This document shows, piece after piece, positions 8,876-18,409 of a DNA stretch of 64,000 bases. Under the pieces are notes generated by a model. The model was not told the origin of the DNA, did not search any database, and worked only from the letters and a program-made list of their open reading frames with translations. This DNA comes from Opitutia bacterium. Lineage in GTDB: Bacteria; Verrucomicrobiota; Verrucomicrobiia; Opitutales; Opitutaceae. Where the stretch lies: positions 62,001-126,000 of the forward strand of contig CANJIU010000006.1 of NCBI GenBank assembly GCA_947474365.1, in the 5' to 3' direction. How positions within the stretch are numbered: the first letter of the stretch is position 1; every line of letters starts with the position of its first letter. Made by a program: the position numbers and the translations under genes.

Positions 8876-11764
8876 TCAGAACCGGAAGCGAACGCCGGCG
8901 GCGCCATTCCAGCCGGAATATTCCATCTCCTCGGGCCGGCTCGGCTTGTTGTCGTACCACCGCTTTGTTTCCCGGGTGAGATTCTTGCCGTCGACGAAGA
9001 TCGTGAAGTTCCGGGTGACGCGGTAGGAGAGCTGGGCATCCCAACGGGTGGCGTCGTTGTTGTGGACGCTGCCGTTCAAGCCTCCGACTTCACGGATGAA
9101 TTCATCGATGTAATTCACCGCCACGCGGGCGGTGAAGCCGTATTTCTCCCAATAAACCTGGGCGTTATAGACGCGCTTCGGTTGAGCCGGGACGAAATCC
9201 TCCGTCCGGGTTCCACTGGCTCCAGTCGTCACGTTAAACGTGGGGAACTCCGATTCGCCGCGCACGAACGTTGCGTTGACGCTGAAGCCGAGTCCGCTCA
9301 GGAGGCCCGGCAGCATGGGGAGCGATTGCACCCAGGTGAGTTCCGTGCCGGTGATGTCCTGGCTGGCTCCGTTCAGGTTCTGAAAGAGGGCGACAACCAC
9401 CGGTGGACGGGCCTCACGGGTCACTCCCTTGTAGATGAAGTCCTTGATGTTCTTCTTGAACACCGCGGCCGACAACATGCCGGTCGGTTGAAAATACCAT
9501 TCCAGGGACGTGTCGAAGTTAGTCGATTTCTGGGCCTTCAATTTCGGGTTGCCCTTGTAGACGCGTACGAGTGCCCCGCTGTCGAGGTTGGTCAGACCCT
9601 CGGGATCGAGCGCCGACTCGTAGGGAATGAGATCTCCGTAATCGGGGCGGGAAAGGGTGCTGGTCCAACTGCCCCGCAGGACGAGATTGCGATTGAAACG
9701 GTAGTTCAGCAGCACCGAAGGAAAGAGATTTCCGTAGGACGAACCTCCGTTCCCGCGGGTCGCGGGGGTCGGGCGATACGTGTAGTTCACCTTGGTCTCT
9801 TCGAAGCGCAGTCCGGCGATGGTCTGCAGCTTGCCGAATTGGGCCGTGCCCATGCCGTAGGCCGCGGTGATATCCTCCGATGCATTATAGCGTGAGATGG
9901 CGACAATTGTGGTTTCATCGCCGTTCGCCGAAGCGAATGCCGCCTGGTTTTGCGCGTAGTAGTTGAACGTCTCGTCGAGCCCGGGGAAATTTCCGAACGT
10001 CGGTTTGCGTCCTTCGAAGACCTTCCGGGGTTCGAAGTTTCCGCCGAAGATCGCCTGGGTCGGGGCCGTTCCGCTCGGCGCAAAATCATCGATCGAGCCG
10101 TCGAGCTTGCGGTCCTTTCCCCGGTACTTGCCGCCGAATTTCCACTGCACGGGAATATCGCCGAGTTTGTGATCGAACTCGTAGTCGAGTTTGGCGACGA
10201 GGTCCTTGTCTTCGCCCGTCGTATATTGGAAGCGAATCTGGTTGAGCACGAGATCCTGGGGACGAAACAGTTCGTTTTCGCCGGTGGCTCGGTTGGTCAA
10301 TGTGATCCGGGGGTACATCGGGTCTGCGCGATCGACGACAAAATCGATGCCGCGCCGGGTCGCCGCGGTAGCGATGTCGAATTGATAGCGGCGAAGATGG
10401 GCGTCGAGTTTGGCGAGGCCATAGTTCACCTCGTATTCGAGCTTGCCGGCGGGGAGCTTGGTCTTGCCGCCGACGGCGACGCGGTCGTTGTCTCGATCGG
10501 TGAAGATGCGATCCTGCCGCCGGGTGATTCGGGCCTCGGTACCGGTGGCGCGCAGATCGGTCGACGTCGCGGCGAAGGTGTTGAAGCCGCGCTCGCGCAG
10601 GCGCCACCGCTGCATGTCGGTTTTGCTGCCGTTGTGGAACAGCTTCAGGTAAAACTGCGAAATGTCACCCGGGCGGTAGTCGAAGTTGAGATTGCCCCCA
10701 AGGTTCTTCTTTTCGATTCGCCGAAAACGTTGGTCAAATTCCGAGACTCCCTGATCGGTGATCCCCGCGATCAAGTTCACGGGGGCGATCGACTTGTCGA
10801 AATACGCGATCTCGTAGTCGTTCTGGCCGTACTTTTCGTCCGATGACGAAAGCGTCGCCGTGACGCCCAGCGTGCGGGCGGAATCGACGACATCGCTGTA
10901 GTTCAGGTTAAACGCGTAACCGTCGTCCTTGCGCAGGTTGTTATAGCGGTATTCGACGCGGCCGTTGATGCTGCGACCGGGAAGATCGAAGGCGCTGCGG
11001 GTGACAAGGTTCACCAAACCACCGAATGAGTCGGCGTCGCGGTCGGCCGGGAGCGCCTTGAGCACTTCGATGCTGCTGATCATGTCGGAGGGGATCGTGC
11101 TCAGATCGACGGCCCGGGTTTCGGAGCCGCTCGTGGTGAAGACGCCGTCATTGGCCGGTGAACTGATGTGGGAGCCATCGAGGGTGACCGAGTTCAGCTT
11201 GGCCTCCGAGCCGCGGATGGACGCAAATGCCGACCGGCCGTCGAGCACCACACTCACTCCCGCGACGCGTGCGAGGGCGTCGGCCACCGTGTTGTCCGGC
11301 AGGTTGCCGATCGCGTCCGACGAAATGACGTTCATCACCGTGTTGCTGGTGCGCTGTTGATTGATCGCGCGGGACTGGCCTTCGCGCACGGACTCTACGG
11401 TGACCTTTTCGAGCACGATCACGTCACCCTCTCCGAGTTCGACGTTGGCAACCGTGTTGGCGCCCGCCTTGACCGCGACGGTGGACGTCTTGTTTTTGCG
11501 GCCGACGTAACTGACTTCGATGGTCTGGGTACCCGCCGCAATTCCAGTGAGACTGAACGAGCCGTCGCGCGAGGTGGCGGTCGAGAGGTCAGTGCCGATT
11601 ACCCGGACCTCGGCGCCGACGAGAAAGGCATTTGTGGCGCGGTCGGTCACCGCGCCTGAAATTGAACCGGTCGGCTGGGCGGCGACGCGCCCGGCGAACA
11701 GGAGCGGGAGCAGACAGGCGAGACGAATCAGGCCGCGCAAAACACGCGTGGAGGTGGAGTGCAT
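8876..11764 (-). CDS. TonB-dependent receptor with N-terminal carboxypeptidase-regulatory-like domain (TIGR01782 type)
   Basis: The start is set at the ATG at 11764, giving a signal peptide (LIRLACLLPLLFAGRVAAQ); the frame upstream is open but has no receptor features. After cleavage comes a carboxypeptidase-D regulatory-like beta domain (GSISGAVTDRATNAFLVGAE), then a plug domain (NTVADALARVAGVSV, SIRGSEAKLNSVTLDG) and a 22-strand-type barrel ending in GVRFRF, the usual aromatic outer-membrane signal. The AINQQRTSNTVMNVISSD segment is typical of the Xanthomonas/Caulobacter-type receptors. It heads a leftward operon with the exported protein and the CrtO-like oxidoreductase. No SusD homologue follows. 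The substrate is unknown; a large plant or algal oligosaccharide is plausible by analogy only. Confidence 0.92.
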   Translation of the reverse strand: MHSTSTRVLRGLIRLACLLPLLFAGRVAAQPTGSISGAVTDRATNAFLVGAEVRVIGTDLSTATSRDGSFSLTGIAAGTQTIEVSYVGRKNKTSTVAVKAGANTVANVELGEGDVIVLEKVTVESVREGQSRAINQQRTSNTVMNVISSDAIGNLPDNTVADALARVAGVSVVLDGRSAFASIRGSEAKLNSVTLDGSHISSPANDGVFTTSGSETRAVDLSTIPSDMISSIEVLKALPADRDADSFGGLVNLVTRSAFDLPGRSINGRVEYRYNNLRKDDGYAFNLNYSDVVDSARTLGVTATLSSSDEKYGQNDYEIAYFDKSIAPVNLIAGITDQGVSEFDQRFRRIEKKNLGGNLNFDYRPGDISQFYLKLFHNGSKTDMQRWRLRERGFNTFAATSTDLRATGTEARITRRQDRIFTDRDNDRVAVGGKTKLPAGKLEYEVNYGLAKLDAHLRRYQFDIATAATRRGIDFVVDRADPMYPRITLTNRATGENELFRPQDLVLNQIRFQYTTGEDKDLVAKLDYEFDHKLGDIPVQWKFGGKYRGKDRKLDGSIDDFAPSGTAPTQAIFGGNFEPRKVFEGRKPTFGNFPGLDETFNYYAQNQAAFASANGDETTIVAISRYNASEDITAAYGMGTAQFGKLQTIAGLRFEETKVNYTYRPTPATRGNGGSSYGNLFPSVLLNYRFNRNLVLRGSWTSTLSRPDYGDLIPYESALDPEGLTNLDSGALVRVYKGNPKLKAQKSTNFDTSLEWYFQPTGMLSAAVFKKNIKDFIYKGVTREARPPVVVALFQNLNGASQDITGTELTWVQSLPMLPGLLSGLGFSVNATFVRGESEFPTFNVTTGASGTRTEDFVPAQPKRVYNAQVYWEKYGFTARVAVNYIDEFIREVGGLNGSVHNNDATRWDAQLSYRVTRNFTIFVDGKNLTRETKRWYDNKPSRPEEMEYSGWNGAAGVRFRF

Positions 11765-11919
11765 AGGGTGGGGATTTGGGGATGGCTTTTCGAATCTCCC
11801 GCACAATGTGGGGAGGGAAAATCGAAGGAACGTTCCAAAAATGATCGGGGGGCGCCGCAGGTCAATGGAGTGCGAAGCGGTATTTGCCGGTTGCGCGCCC
11901 GATGCGGGTGACTCCAATA

Positions 11920-13728
11920 ATGGCCGCGATGCCACCGGCGTTGAACCGTTTCTTCCTCCTCGTCGTTCTCCTCGGCTGCCGGACCTCAGTGCAGGCAGTT
12001 GCGCTTCCGGAGGCCGAGTCGCTCAATGTTCCCACGCCGGCGCGTTTGGCCGCGGTGCATGCGGCGGCGCAGCGCGACGGTTGGGCGCCCCAGAGTGAAG
12101 CGTTGCGCGAGGCGGCCGTCCGCGCTTATGAACGCGAGAAATATGGACCGGCGGAGGCGTGGCTGAATGTCTACCGGTGGTCGGCGCTCTTCGGGCAGAC
12201 CGAGGCGGATTTTGTCAACCGGTGGGCGGAGTCGGTGCAGGCGGCAAAGGTGGGACACACCAACATGGCGCAGCGCTACGAACTGCGGTCGCGGCCGCTC
12301 GCCGCGTCACTCTCACCAGAATTTCAATTATGGCTGCTGGGCAATGCGGTGTTTTCCGCCGAGTTTTTTACGCAGCTTTCGCCGGTGGATTTTGTCCCTC
12401 GGGTTTTTGAGATTCTCCAGGAGCTGTACAAAAAAGATCCGGTGCGCTTCAAGACCTACCCGGGCGTGGCGCTGGCAATTGCGGTGGTCTACGATGTGCC
12501 GCCGCCGCCGTTCTGGCCGCACAATCAGGTGGCGGCCGGCGCGCTTCCCCGCCAGTTCCCCGCGCCTGCCGAGGCGTTTGCCTGGTGGACGAAGCAGGAT
12601 CAGCAGGGGCGGACGTACCAAAAGCTGGCACGGCTCGGCGCCGACGAGCTGAAGTTTGTCGTGGATACGCCGGCGCCGTTCGCGGAACTTGAGTGGGCCC
12701 AGGGGATCTCGGACTACCCGTTGAGTCATCTCGCGCGGGCGTATACGATGGTCCGCTACCGCAAGGAACGGGTGGCGAACGAGACCGCCGTTTGGCCCGG
12801 GAAACATTACCGCCTGCCCGACATCCTCGCAACGGGCGGTATTTGCGCGGACCAGGCTTACTTCGCCACGCAGGTGGGCAAGGCCCGCGGCGTGCCGACG
12901 CTGTTGATCTACGGGCCGGGCAACGACGGACGACATGCGTGGTTTGGCTTCCTCGACTCCAATCAGAAATGGCAACTCGATGCCGGACGATACGCCGAGC
13001 AACGTTTCGTGACCGGTTACGCCCGCGATCCACAGACCTGGCGCGAGTTTTCAGATCACGAATTGAAGTTTCTCTCCGAGCGGTTCCGGCAACTGCCCTC
13101 GTTCAGGCAATCGCGGGTGCATGAGATGTTCGCCGCGGAATACTTCGGGCTCGGTCGGATCCCGGCGGCGGGGACGGCTGCGCGCAAGGCGGTTAATTTC
13201 GAGCGGCGCAACCAGTCGGGCTGGGAAATTCTCGTTGCCGCGGCGCGGAAAGAGGGGCGTGACGCCAAGACGATTGAGAACCTGCTGCGCGAGGCCGCTC
13301 TGGCCTTTCAACTCTATCCGGACCTGGAGGCGGCGTACGTCAATCGGGTCGCGGAGAGCCTGCGCGCGCGCGGCCAGACCAGCGCGGCCGATGCGGAGGT
13401 GAGGCGGATTGCCCTCAAGAATAAGAGCGGCCGGAACGATCTGAGCGTGCAGCAGGCGCGCGACATCGTGGCCCGCGCCATCGCGACGCAGCCTCTGGCC
13501 GAACAGGTGCGTTCGTACAATACCGTCGTCGACTCCTATGGCCACGGGGCGGGTATCGCGTTTTTCGACCAAGTGGTGTCTCCGTTTGTGCGGCACCTGG
13601 TGGAACTCGACCAGCGAGCGGAAGCGAACCGGGCGCTCGACCGCGCTCGACGTTTGCTCAAGATTGAGCCCGGCAGCCAGCTGTACGATGAGAGCGAAAA
13701 GCTGCGGCAGGCGGTGCGCGGGAAGTAG
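11920..13728 (+). CDS. Exported transglutaminase-like (cysteine-protease fold) protein
   Basis: From the ATG at 11920 the product is 602 residues with a signal peptide (NRFFLLVVLLGCRTSVQA). The ATG at 11929 is equally possible, while 11884 and 11902 would add an unlikely leader. A transglutaminase-like core is marked by ATGGICADQAYFA with Cys309, RHAWFGF with His339 and QLDAGRY with Asp354, giving a complete Cys-His-Asp triad in the usual order. The C-terminal third is helical and repeat-rich, perhaps TPR-like. Bacterial exported members usually hydrolyse or rearrange peptide or amide bonds rather than cross-link. It is divergent from the TBDR operon and converges with the response regulator gene. 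Its substrate is unknown. Confidence 0.75.
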   Translation: MAAMPPALNRFFLLVVLLGCRTSVQAVALPEAESLNVPTPARLAAVHAAAQRDGWAPQSEALREAAVRAYEREKYGPAEAWLNVYRWSALFGQTEADFVNRWAESVQAAKVGHTNMAQRYELRSRPLAASLSPEFQLWLLGNAVFSAEFFTQLSPVDFVPRVFEILQELYKKDPVRFKTYPGVALAIAVVYDVPPPPFWPHNQVAAGALPRQFPAPAEAFAWWTKQDQQGRTYQKLARLGADELKFVVDTPAPFAELEWAQGISDYPLSHLARAYTMVRYRKERVANETAVWPGKHYRLPDILATGGICADQAYFATQVGKARGVPTLLIYGPGNDGRHAWFGFLDSNQKWQLDAGRYAEQRFVTGYARDPQTWREFSDHELKFLSERFRQLPSFRQSRVHEMFAAEYFGLGRIPAAGTAARKAVNFERRNQSGWEILVAAARKEGRDAKTIENLLREAALAFQLYPDLEAAYVNRVAESLRARGQTSAADAEVRRIALKNKSGRNDLSVQQARDIVARAIATQPLAEQVRSYNTVVDSYGHGAGIAFFDQVVSPFVRHLVELDQRAEANRALDRARRLLKIEPGSQLYDESEKLRQAVRGK

Positions 13729-13768
13729 CCGCGGGTGGAAGAGTGGGTGGAGGCGATTCCCCGGCCTG

Positions 13769-14656
13769 TTATTTTGCGGGGCGGAGGACGTCCAGGGCCG
13801 CCAGCATCGCGGCGTTGCGTGTTTCGAGGCCCAGCTTCCGAAAAATGTGCTCCACGTGCTTGTGCACCGTGCGGACATTGGCGCCAAGAATCATCGCGAT
13901 GTCCGGGTTGCTCTTGCCCTGCGCGATCCAATACAGCACCTCGGCTTCGCGCGGAGTGAGACCGAGACGGATCAACGCCGCAGGGCCGGGGGGCGCACCA
14001 CGCTCCTCGATGACGAGCATCTGAAGATCGTTGCGGTCACGCTCGGCAAAGCGGCGAACGACGAGGGCGGTTCCGTCCGTCCCGAGCTGGGACGGCAGTG
14101 CGCCGGCGATCTGGCCGGGAAAATGTTTGTACAGCAGGTCGAATGCGAGCCGGGTGCCAAAAACGATTTTCCCGGCGGCGTCAGCCAGTAGCACGGCGCG
14201 ATCGAGGGAATGACTGAGCTGTTCTTCCGCTTCGACTCGCAGTGCGAGTTCATCGGCGAGCGAATGTTGCAGCGTCCGGATCTTCAGATGGGCCGCGACC
14301 CGCGCCAGGACCTCGGGCGGGTAGACGGGCTTGGTGATGTAATCGACCGCGCCGGCCTCGAACGCCCGGAGTTTTTGCGCGGGCTCGTCGACCGCGGTCA
14401 TGAAGATGACGGGCACTTCCACGCACTCGGGACGCTCCTTCAACTTGCGACACGTGTCGACGCCGTCGATTTCGGGCATCACCAGATCCATGAGCACAAG
14501 ATCCGGCGTCGTGTGAGCGAGCAACGACAACGCGCTTCGGCCGCTCTCGGCGACCAGGACTTCGTGCCCGGCGTCCGTGAGGGAATCGAGGAGGAGCGAG
14601 AGGTTGGCCGGTACGTCGTCGACGACCAGTACGCGGTTGCAGGCGTTGGGACTCAT
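13769..14656 (-). CDS. Response regulator with REC, PAS-like and LuxR-type HTH domains
   Basis: The 295-residue protein has a receiver domain at about 8-125, with acidic pocket VVDD, phosphoacceptor Asp57 in LVLMDLVMPEIDG, Thr87 and Lys109. A short coiled region and a PAS-like segment at about 145-225 (LLADAAGKIVFG) follow. A LuxR/GerE helix-turn-helix lies at about 230-293 (LTPREAEVLYWIAQGKSNPDIA). It should be a phosphorylation-controlled DNA-binding regulator. The insertion of a PAS-like segment between receiver and HTH is less common than the plain NarL layout. No histidine kinase is adjacent, so its partner is elsewhere. It is 27 bp downstream of the LysR gene on the same strand and may be co-transcribed with it. 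Confidence 0.88.
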   Translation of the reverse strand: MSPNACNRVLVVDDVPANLSLLLDSLTDAGHEVLVAESGRSALSLLAHTTPDLVLMDLVMPEIDGVDTCRKLKERPECVEVPVIFMTAVDEPAQKLRAFEAGAVDYITKPVYPPEVLARVAAHLKIRTLQHSLADELALRVEAEEQLSHSLDRAVLLADAAGKIVFGTRLAFDLLYKHFPGQIAGALPSQLGTDGTALVVRRFAERDRNDLQMLVIEERGAPPGPAALIRLGLTPREAEVLYWIAQGKSNPDIAMILGANVRTVHKHVEHIFRKLGLETRNAAMLAALDVLRPAK

Positions 14657-14683
14657 GCGATCACCGAAAGTGGCAGATGTTTT

Positions 14684-15616
14684 TCACGGTGTTCTCGGAT
14701 TTTTTCGATGAGAAACCGTTTCCTCCGCAATAGCCAGAAAGGCGGCGAGCGCCGGCGCAGGCGGCGTCGCCTGCCGCCAGCCGAGGACGAGCCGGCTTTC
14801 GGGGGCCGGGCCCTTGAGCACGCGAAAGGCGACTTCCGGTGGCAGATGCTGGGCCTCGGACGGAGTCATGAACGTCGCGCCGAGTCCCGCGCGCACCAGG
14901 CCGATGCCATTGGCGCGGGGCCAGATTTCCTCTGCGATTCGCGGCGTCACCCCGGCGCTGGAAAACGCCGCCAGGATGCGATCGTAGAATCCCGGGTTGT
15001 GCGTCCGGGGAAAGAGCACGAACGGAGTGGCGGCGAGATCCCGCAACCGCAGCGAGGCGCGCGCGGCCAGCGGATGCGCCGCCGGCAGGAGCACGCCGTT
15101 CCGCTCGCGGAGGAGCACCTGGGTGCGCAGCGCCGGCGTCGGGGCGTCGGGATGAAAAAATCCGCAAGCAATGTCGCCGGACTGCAGCGCGGCGAGCTGG
15201 GCCGACGTCGGGGATTCCGTGAGTTCGAGCCGGATCCCCGGATGCCGTCGGTGAAATTCGCGAAGTATCCGCGGCAGCACGGTCGCCATCGCGAGCCCAG
15301 TGAACGCCACCTGCACGTGTCCGACCTGACCGCCCGCCAGCGCCCGCAGGTCGGCGGGAATGGCGGCGAGTCCGCGGAGCAACGGCTCCGTGCGCTCGAG
15401 CAGGAGCCGGCCCGCGGCGGTGATTTCGACGCCGCGGCGGGTGCGGTTGAGCAGGTCGCTGTCGAGGGATTTTTCCAACTGCGCGATCGCGCGGCTCAGC
15501 GCCGGCTGGGCGATGGCGAGGGTTTCAGCGGCTTTTCGGAAATGCAGCTGGCGCGCCACCTCCCGGAAATAGACCAGGTGGCGCAATTCGAACGGAAACT
15601 GATACTCGCGCGGCAT
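14684..15616 (-). CDS. LysR-family transcriptional regulator divergent from leuC
   Basis: The start chosen is the ATG at 15616 (MPREYQFPFELRHLVYF); an in-frame TTG at 15652 is less likely. The N-terminal winged helix (HFRKAAETLAIAQPALSRAIAQLEKSL) is a textbook LysR HTH, followed by a periplasmic-binding-like effector domain from about residue 90 (HVQVAFTGLAMATVLPRIL). It faces leuC across 71 bp, the standard layout for a LysR regulator acting on its neighbour. I infer it controls leuCD, perhaps in response to 2-isopropylmalate or another branched-chain intermediate, but its effector domain also resembles those of aromatic-compound regulators, so the effector cannot be read from sequence. Confidence 0.9.
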   Translation of the reverse strand: MPREYQFPFELRHLVYFREVARQLHFRKAAETLAIAQPALSRAIAQLEKSLDSDLLNRTRRGVEITAAGRLLLERTEPLLRGLAAIPADLRALAGGQVGHVQVAFTGLAMATVLPRILREFHRRHPGIRLELTESPTSAQLAALQSGDIACGFFHPDAPTPALRTQVLLRERNGVLLPAAHPLAARASLRLRDLAATPFVLFPRTHNPGFYDRILAAFSSAGVTPRIAEEIWPRANGIGLVRAGLGATFMTPSEAQHLPPEVAFRVLKGPAPESRLVLGWRQATPPAPALAAFLAIAEETVSHRKNPRTP

Positions 15617-15687
15617 CACCGGGACCCAAATAGGTATTTCCGGGTATGGCAACGTTCTGGTAAGCTCGAACCACTCGATTCAATACC
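15617..15687. promoter_or_regulatory. Divergent control region between lysR-type gene and leuC
   Basis: This 71-bp AT-richer gap must carry both divergent promoters. It contains ggtatt at 15633-15638 and the inverted copy aatacc at 15682-15687, and a nearby direct second ggtat at 15644-15648. LysR proteins commonly bind T-N11-A dyads in such gaps, but no single convincing dyad stands out and no clear sigma-70 hexamers were found. Confidence 0.4.
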
Positions 15688-17106
15688 ATGTCAAAATCCC
15701 TTTTCGAAAAAGTCTGGGACGCCCATAGCGTTCGCACTCTTGCCAACGGCCAGACGCAGCTCCTCGTCGGCACGCACCTCATCCACGAAGTCACCAGCCC
15801 GCAGGCGTTCGGCATGCTCCGGGATCTCGGGCTCAAGGTGGCAATGCCCCACCGGACCTTTGCCACGGTCGACCACATCGTTCCGACCGATCAGGTCGTC
15901 GAGCCGTATCGCGACGAGCTGGCGCAGGCGATGATGAACGAGTTGCGGAAGAACTGCGCCCAGTTCGGCATCACGTTTTTTGACCGGGCCACGGGCAAGC
16001 AGGGTATCGTGCACATCGTCGGGCCCGAGCAGGGCATCACCCAGCCCGGCACGACCATCGCCTGCGGCGACTCGCACACCAGCACGCACGGCGCCTTTGG
16101 GGCGATTGCATTCGGCATTGGAACCACCCAGATCCGCGACGTGCTCGCGACCCAGACGATGGCGCTCGGCAAGCTGAAGGTGCGCCGCATCAATGTCACC
16201 GGCCGGCTCCAACCGGGTGTTTATGCCAAGGACGTCATTCTCCACATCATCCGGACGCTGGGGGTGAATGGCGGGACTGGCTTTGCGTACGAGTACGGCG
16301 GCGAGGTGTTTGACCGCTTCACCATGGAGGAGCGGATGACGGTCTGTAACATGTCGATCGAGGGCGGCGCCCGCGCTGGCTACGTCAACCCGGACGCCAC
16401 GACCTTTGCCTACCTGCAGGGCCGGCCGTATTCGCCCAAGGGCGCGGCGTGGGACGCGGCGGTGGAGCGTTGGAAGAGTTTCGCGAGCGATCCCGGTTGC
16501 CACTACGACGATGTCGTCAATCTGAAGGCGGCCGACATCGCGCCGACCGTCACCTGGGGCATCAATCCCGGCCAGGGCATCGCAATCAACCAGAATATTC
16601 CCGATCCGACGAAGACCGACATCGTCGACGAGAAGGCTTCGATCGAGGAGGCGCTTGCGTACATGAAACTCAAGCCCGGCGCGCCCATCAAGGGCACCAA
16701 GATCGACGTGGCTTTCATCGGCTCCTGCACGAACGGCCGGCTCAGCGACTTCCAGGAAGTCGCCAAGTTCGTGAAAGGGCGCCGCGTCGCCGCGGGCGTG
16801 AAAGCGATCGCGGTTCCCGGCTCGCAAATCGTCGCCTTGCAATGCGAGAAGCTTGGGCTCGACCAGATTCTCCGCGACGCCGGCTTCGAGTGGCGCGCGG
16901 CGGGCTGCTCGATGTGCCTTGCGATGAACCCCGACAAACTCATCGGCGATCAGCTCTGCGCGAGTTCCTCCAACCGCAACTTCAAGGGCCGTCAGGGCAG
17001 CCCGACGGGGCGCACCCTCCTCATGAGCCCGCTGATGGTCGCCGCCGCCGCGGTGACCGGCAGTGTCGCCGATGCCCGCGAGGTCTTCAGTGTGACCGCC
17101 AACTGA
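15688..17106 (+). CDS. leuC: 3-isopropylmalate dehydratase large subunit
   Basis: The 472-residue product has the normal LeuC length and runs through the family signatures [25 protein letters not shown] and [11 protein letters not shown]. The iron-sulfur ligands Cys347, Cys407 and Cys410 ([11 protein letters not shown]) are all present, so the [4Fe-4S] site is complete. With LeuD it isomerises 2-isopropylmalate to 3-isopropylmalate in cytoplasmic leucine synthesis. leuD follows after 55 bp. leuA and leuB are not in the window, so the pathway genes are split in this genome. The ATG is at 15688; no Shine-Dalgarno sequence precedes it. Confidence 0.98.
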   Translation: MSKSLFEKVWDAHSVRTLANGQTQLLVGTHLIHEVTSPQAFGMLRDLGLKVAMPHRTFATVDHIVPTDQVVEPYRDELAQAMMNELRKNCAQFGITFFDRATGKQGIVHIVGPEQGITQPGTTIACGDSHTSTHGAFGAIAFGIGTTQIRDVLATQTMALGKLKVRRINVTGRLQPGVYAKDVILHIIRTLGVNGGTGFAYEYGGEVFDRFTMEERMTVCNMSIEGGARAGYVNPDATTFAYLQGRPYSPKGAAWDAAVERWKSFASDPGCHYDDVVNLKAADIAPTVTWGINPGQGIAINQNIPDPTKTDIVDEKASIEEALAYMKLKPGAPIKGTKIDVAFIGSCTNGRLSDFQEVAKFVKGRRVAAGVKAIAVPGSQIVALQCEKLGLDQILRDAGFEWRAAGCSMCLAMNPDKLIGDQLCASSSNRNFKGRQGSPTGRTLLMSPLMVAAAAVTGSVADAREVFSVTAN

Positions 17107-17161
17107 CCGGTCTCCCTCCTCGCTCAACTAAAAACCTTTCATTGCTGTAAAGCAGCCCATC

Positions 17162-17764
17162 ATGGCTCTCGCAAAAATCACCTCCATCACCGGTCGCGGC
17201 GTCTACGTCCCCGGCAACGACATCGACACGGACCGCATCATCCCGGCGCGCTTCATGAAGTGCGTCACCTTCGACGGGCTCGGGGAGTACCTGTTCTTCG
17301 ACGTGCGCAAGAACGCCGATGGCTCGGACAAGCCGCATCCGCTCAACGAACCGCGATTCAAGGGCGCCACGGTGCTGCTCTCGGGCGCGAATTTTGGATG
17401 CGGCTCGTCCCGCGAACACGCCCCGCAGGCCATCCAGAAGTACGGATTCAAGGCCGTCGTGGCGGAAAACTTCGCCGAAATCTTCTTCGGTAACTGCACG
17501 ACGCTGGGAATTCCCTGCGCGACGGCGGCCCGGGAGGACATCGCCAAGATTGCGGCGGCGATCCAAGCCAACCCGGCCACCGAGATCGTTGTCGATGTCG
17601 ACCGGCAGGAAATCCGCTTTGGCGGCCAAACGGTCAAGGCCGGCGTCCGCGCCACCGACCGGGACGCGTTGATCAACGGTCGGTGGGATGCCATCGGGGA
17701 ATTGCTGGACGGCATGACAGCGATGAAAACCACCGCGGCAAAGCTTCCGTATCTCGCGGTCTAG
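17162..17764 (+). CDS. leuD: 3-isopropylmalate dehydratase small subunit
   Basis: The 200-residue protein matches LeuD in length and motifs: GNDIDTDRIIPARFMK near the N-terminus, GANFGCGSSREHAPQA in the middle, and the substrate-binding swivel domain C-terminal to that. It pairs with the LeuC encoded directly upstream to form the heterodimeric isomerase. The ATG at 17162 is preceded by the sequence aaagcag, a weak ribosome-binding site at best. exbB starts 75 bp downstream on the same strand and may share the transcript. Confidence 0.97.
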   Translation: MALAKITSITGRGVYVPGNDIDTDRIIPARFMKCVTFDGLGEYLFFDVRKNADGSDKPHPLNEPRFKGATVLLSGANFGCGSSREHAPQAIQKYGFKAVVAENFAEIFFGNCTTLGIPCATAAREDIAKIAAAIQANPATEIVVDVDRQEIRFGGQTVKAGVRATDRDALINGRWDAIGELLDGMTAMKTTAAKLPYLAV

Positions 17765-17839
17765 TTTCTTGTTTCGCGAAAAACCTTTGAACTTTTCCCT
17801 CGCTCCGGAGTCCGACCCCGACACGTTCTTCTACCAGCT

Positions 17840-18409
17840 ATGTTTTTCGCCGTGATTGAAGTGTTTAAGGGGGCGGGTGTCCTGATCTATCCCCTCGGGA
17901 TTTGCTCCGCTGCCGCGGTTTTCATCGTGTGCGAGCGGGCCTATGCTCTGCGCAGGGCGGCCGTGATGCCGCCCGACCTCGTCGACGCCGTCGTCAACGG
18001 TCGACCGCTGATGGGAGGCAAGCACACCGTGCTGGCGCGCATCGTGGAGTTCGCGGAGCAGCACAAGAACGACGAAGGCGCCGTCAAGGCGTTTGCCCGG
18101 CTTGAGCTCAACCGCATGGAGCGCGGCATTCCCTACCTTGACGTCATCTACGCTGCGGCGCCGCTGATCGGTCTCACGGGCACGGTCACCGGTTTGCTGC
18201 AGGTATTTTCGCAGATTTCCCCCGATACCGGATTGCCGGACCCCGTCGCCTTCACGAAGGGTGTGGCGCTGGCCCTTTCGGCCACGGTCATCGGTCTTTG
18301 CATCGCCATTCCGTCACTCGTGGGCAGCGGTTACCTGCAGCGGAAACTGGAAAATTATGCGGCCCAACTCGATGTGCTGTTGGAGCGCATCCTGCAGCGC
18401 ACCCGCTGA
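17840..18409 (+). CDS. exbB: MotA/TolQ/ExbB proton-channel family protein
   Basis: The 189-residue protein has three predicted membrane segments: near residues 11-30 (LIYPLGICSAAAVFIVCE), 100-120 (YAAAPLIGLTGTVTGLLQVF) and 145-170 (ALALSATVIGLCIAIPSL). The GLTGTVTGLL motif and the following helix are the ExbB/TolQ/MotA signature. With the ExbD-like partner it forms an inner-membrane motor that uses the proton gradient to drive TonB, or Tol in related systems. Its stop overlaps the exbD start (TGATG), so the two are translationally coupled. No tonB gene is adjacent. Assignment to ExbB rather than TolQ is favoured by the many TonB-dependent receptors in this window and the lack of tolA, tolB and pal. 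Confidence 0.88.
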   Translation: MFFAVIEVFKGAGVLIYPLGICSAAAVFIVCERAYALRRAAVMPPDLVDAVVNGRPLMGGKHTVLARIVEFAEQHKNDEGAVKAFARLELNRMERGIPYLDVIYAAAPLIGLTGTVTGLLQVFSQISPDTGLPDPVAFTKGVALALSATVIGLCIAIPSLVGSGYLQRKLENYAAQLDVLLERILQRTR

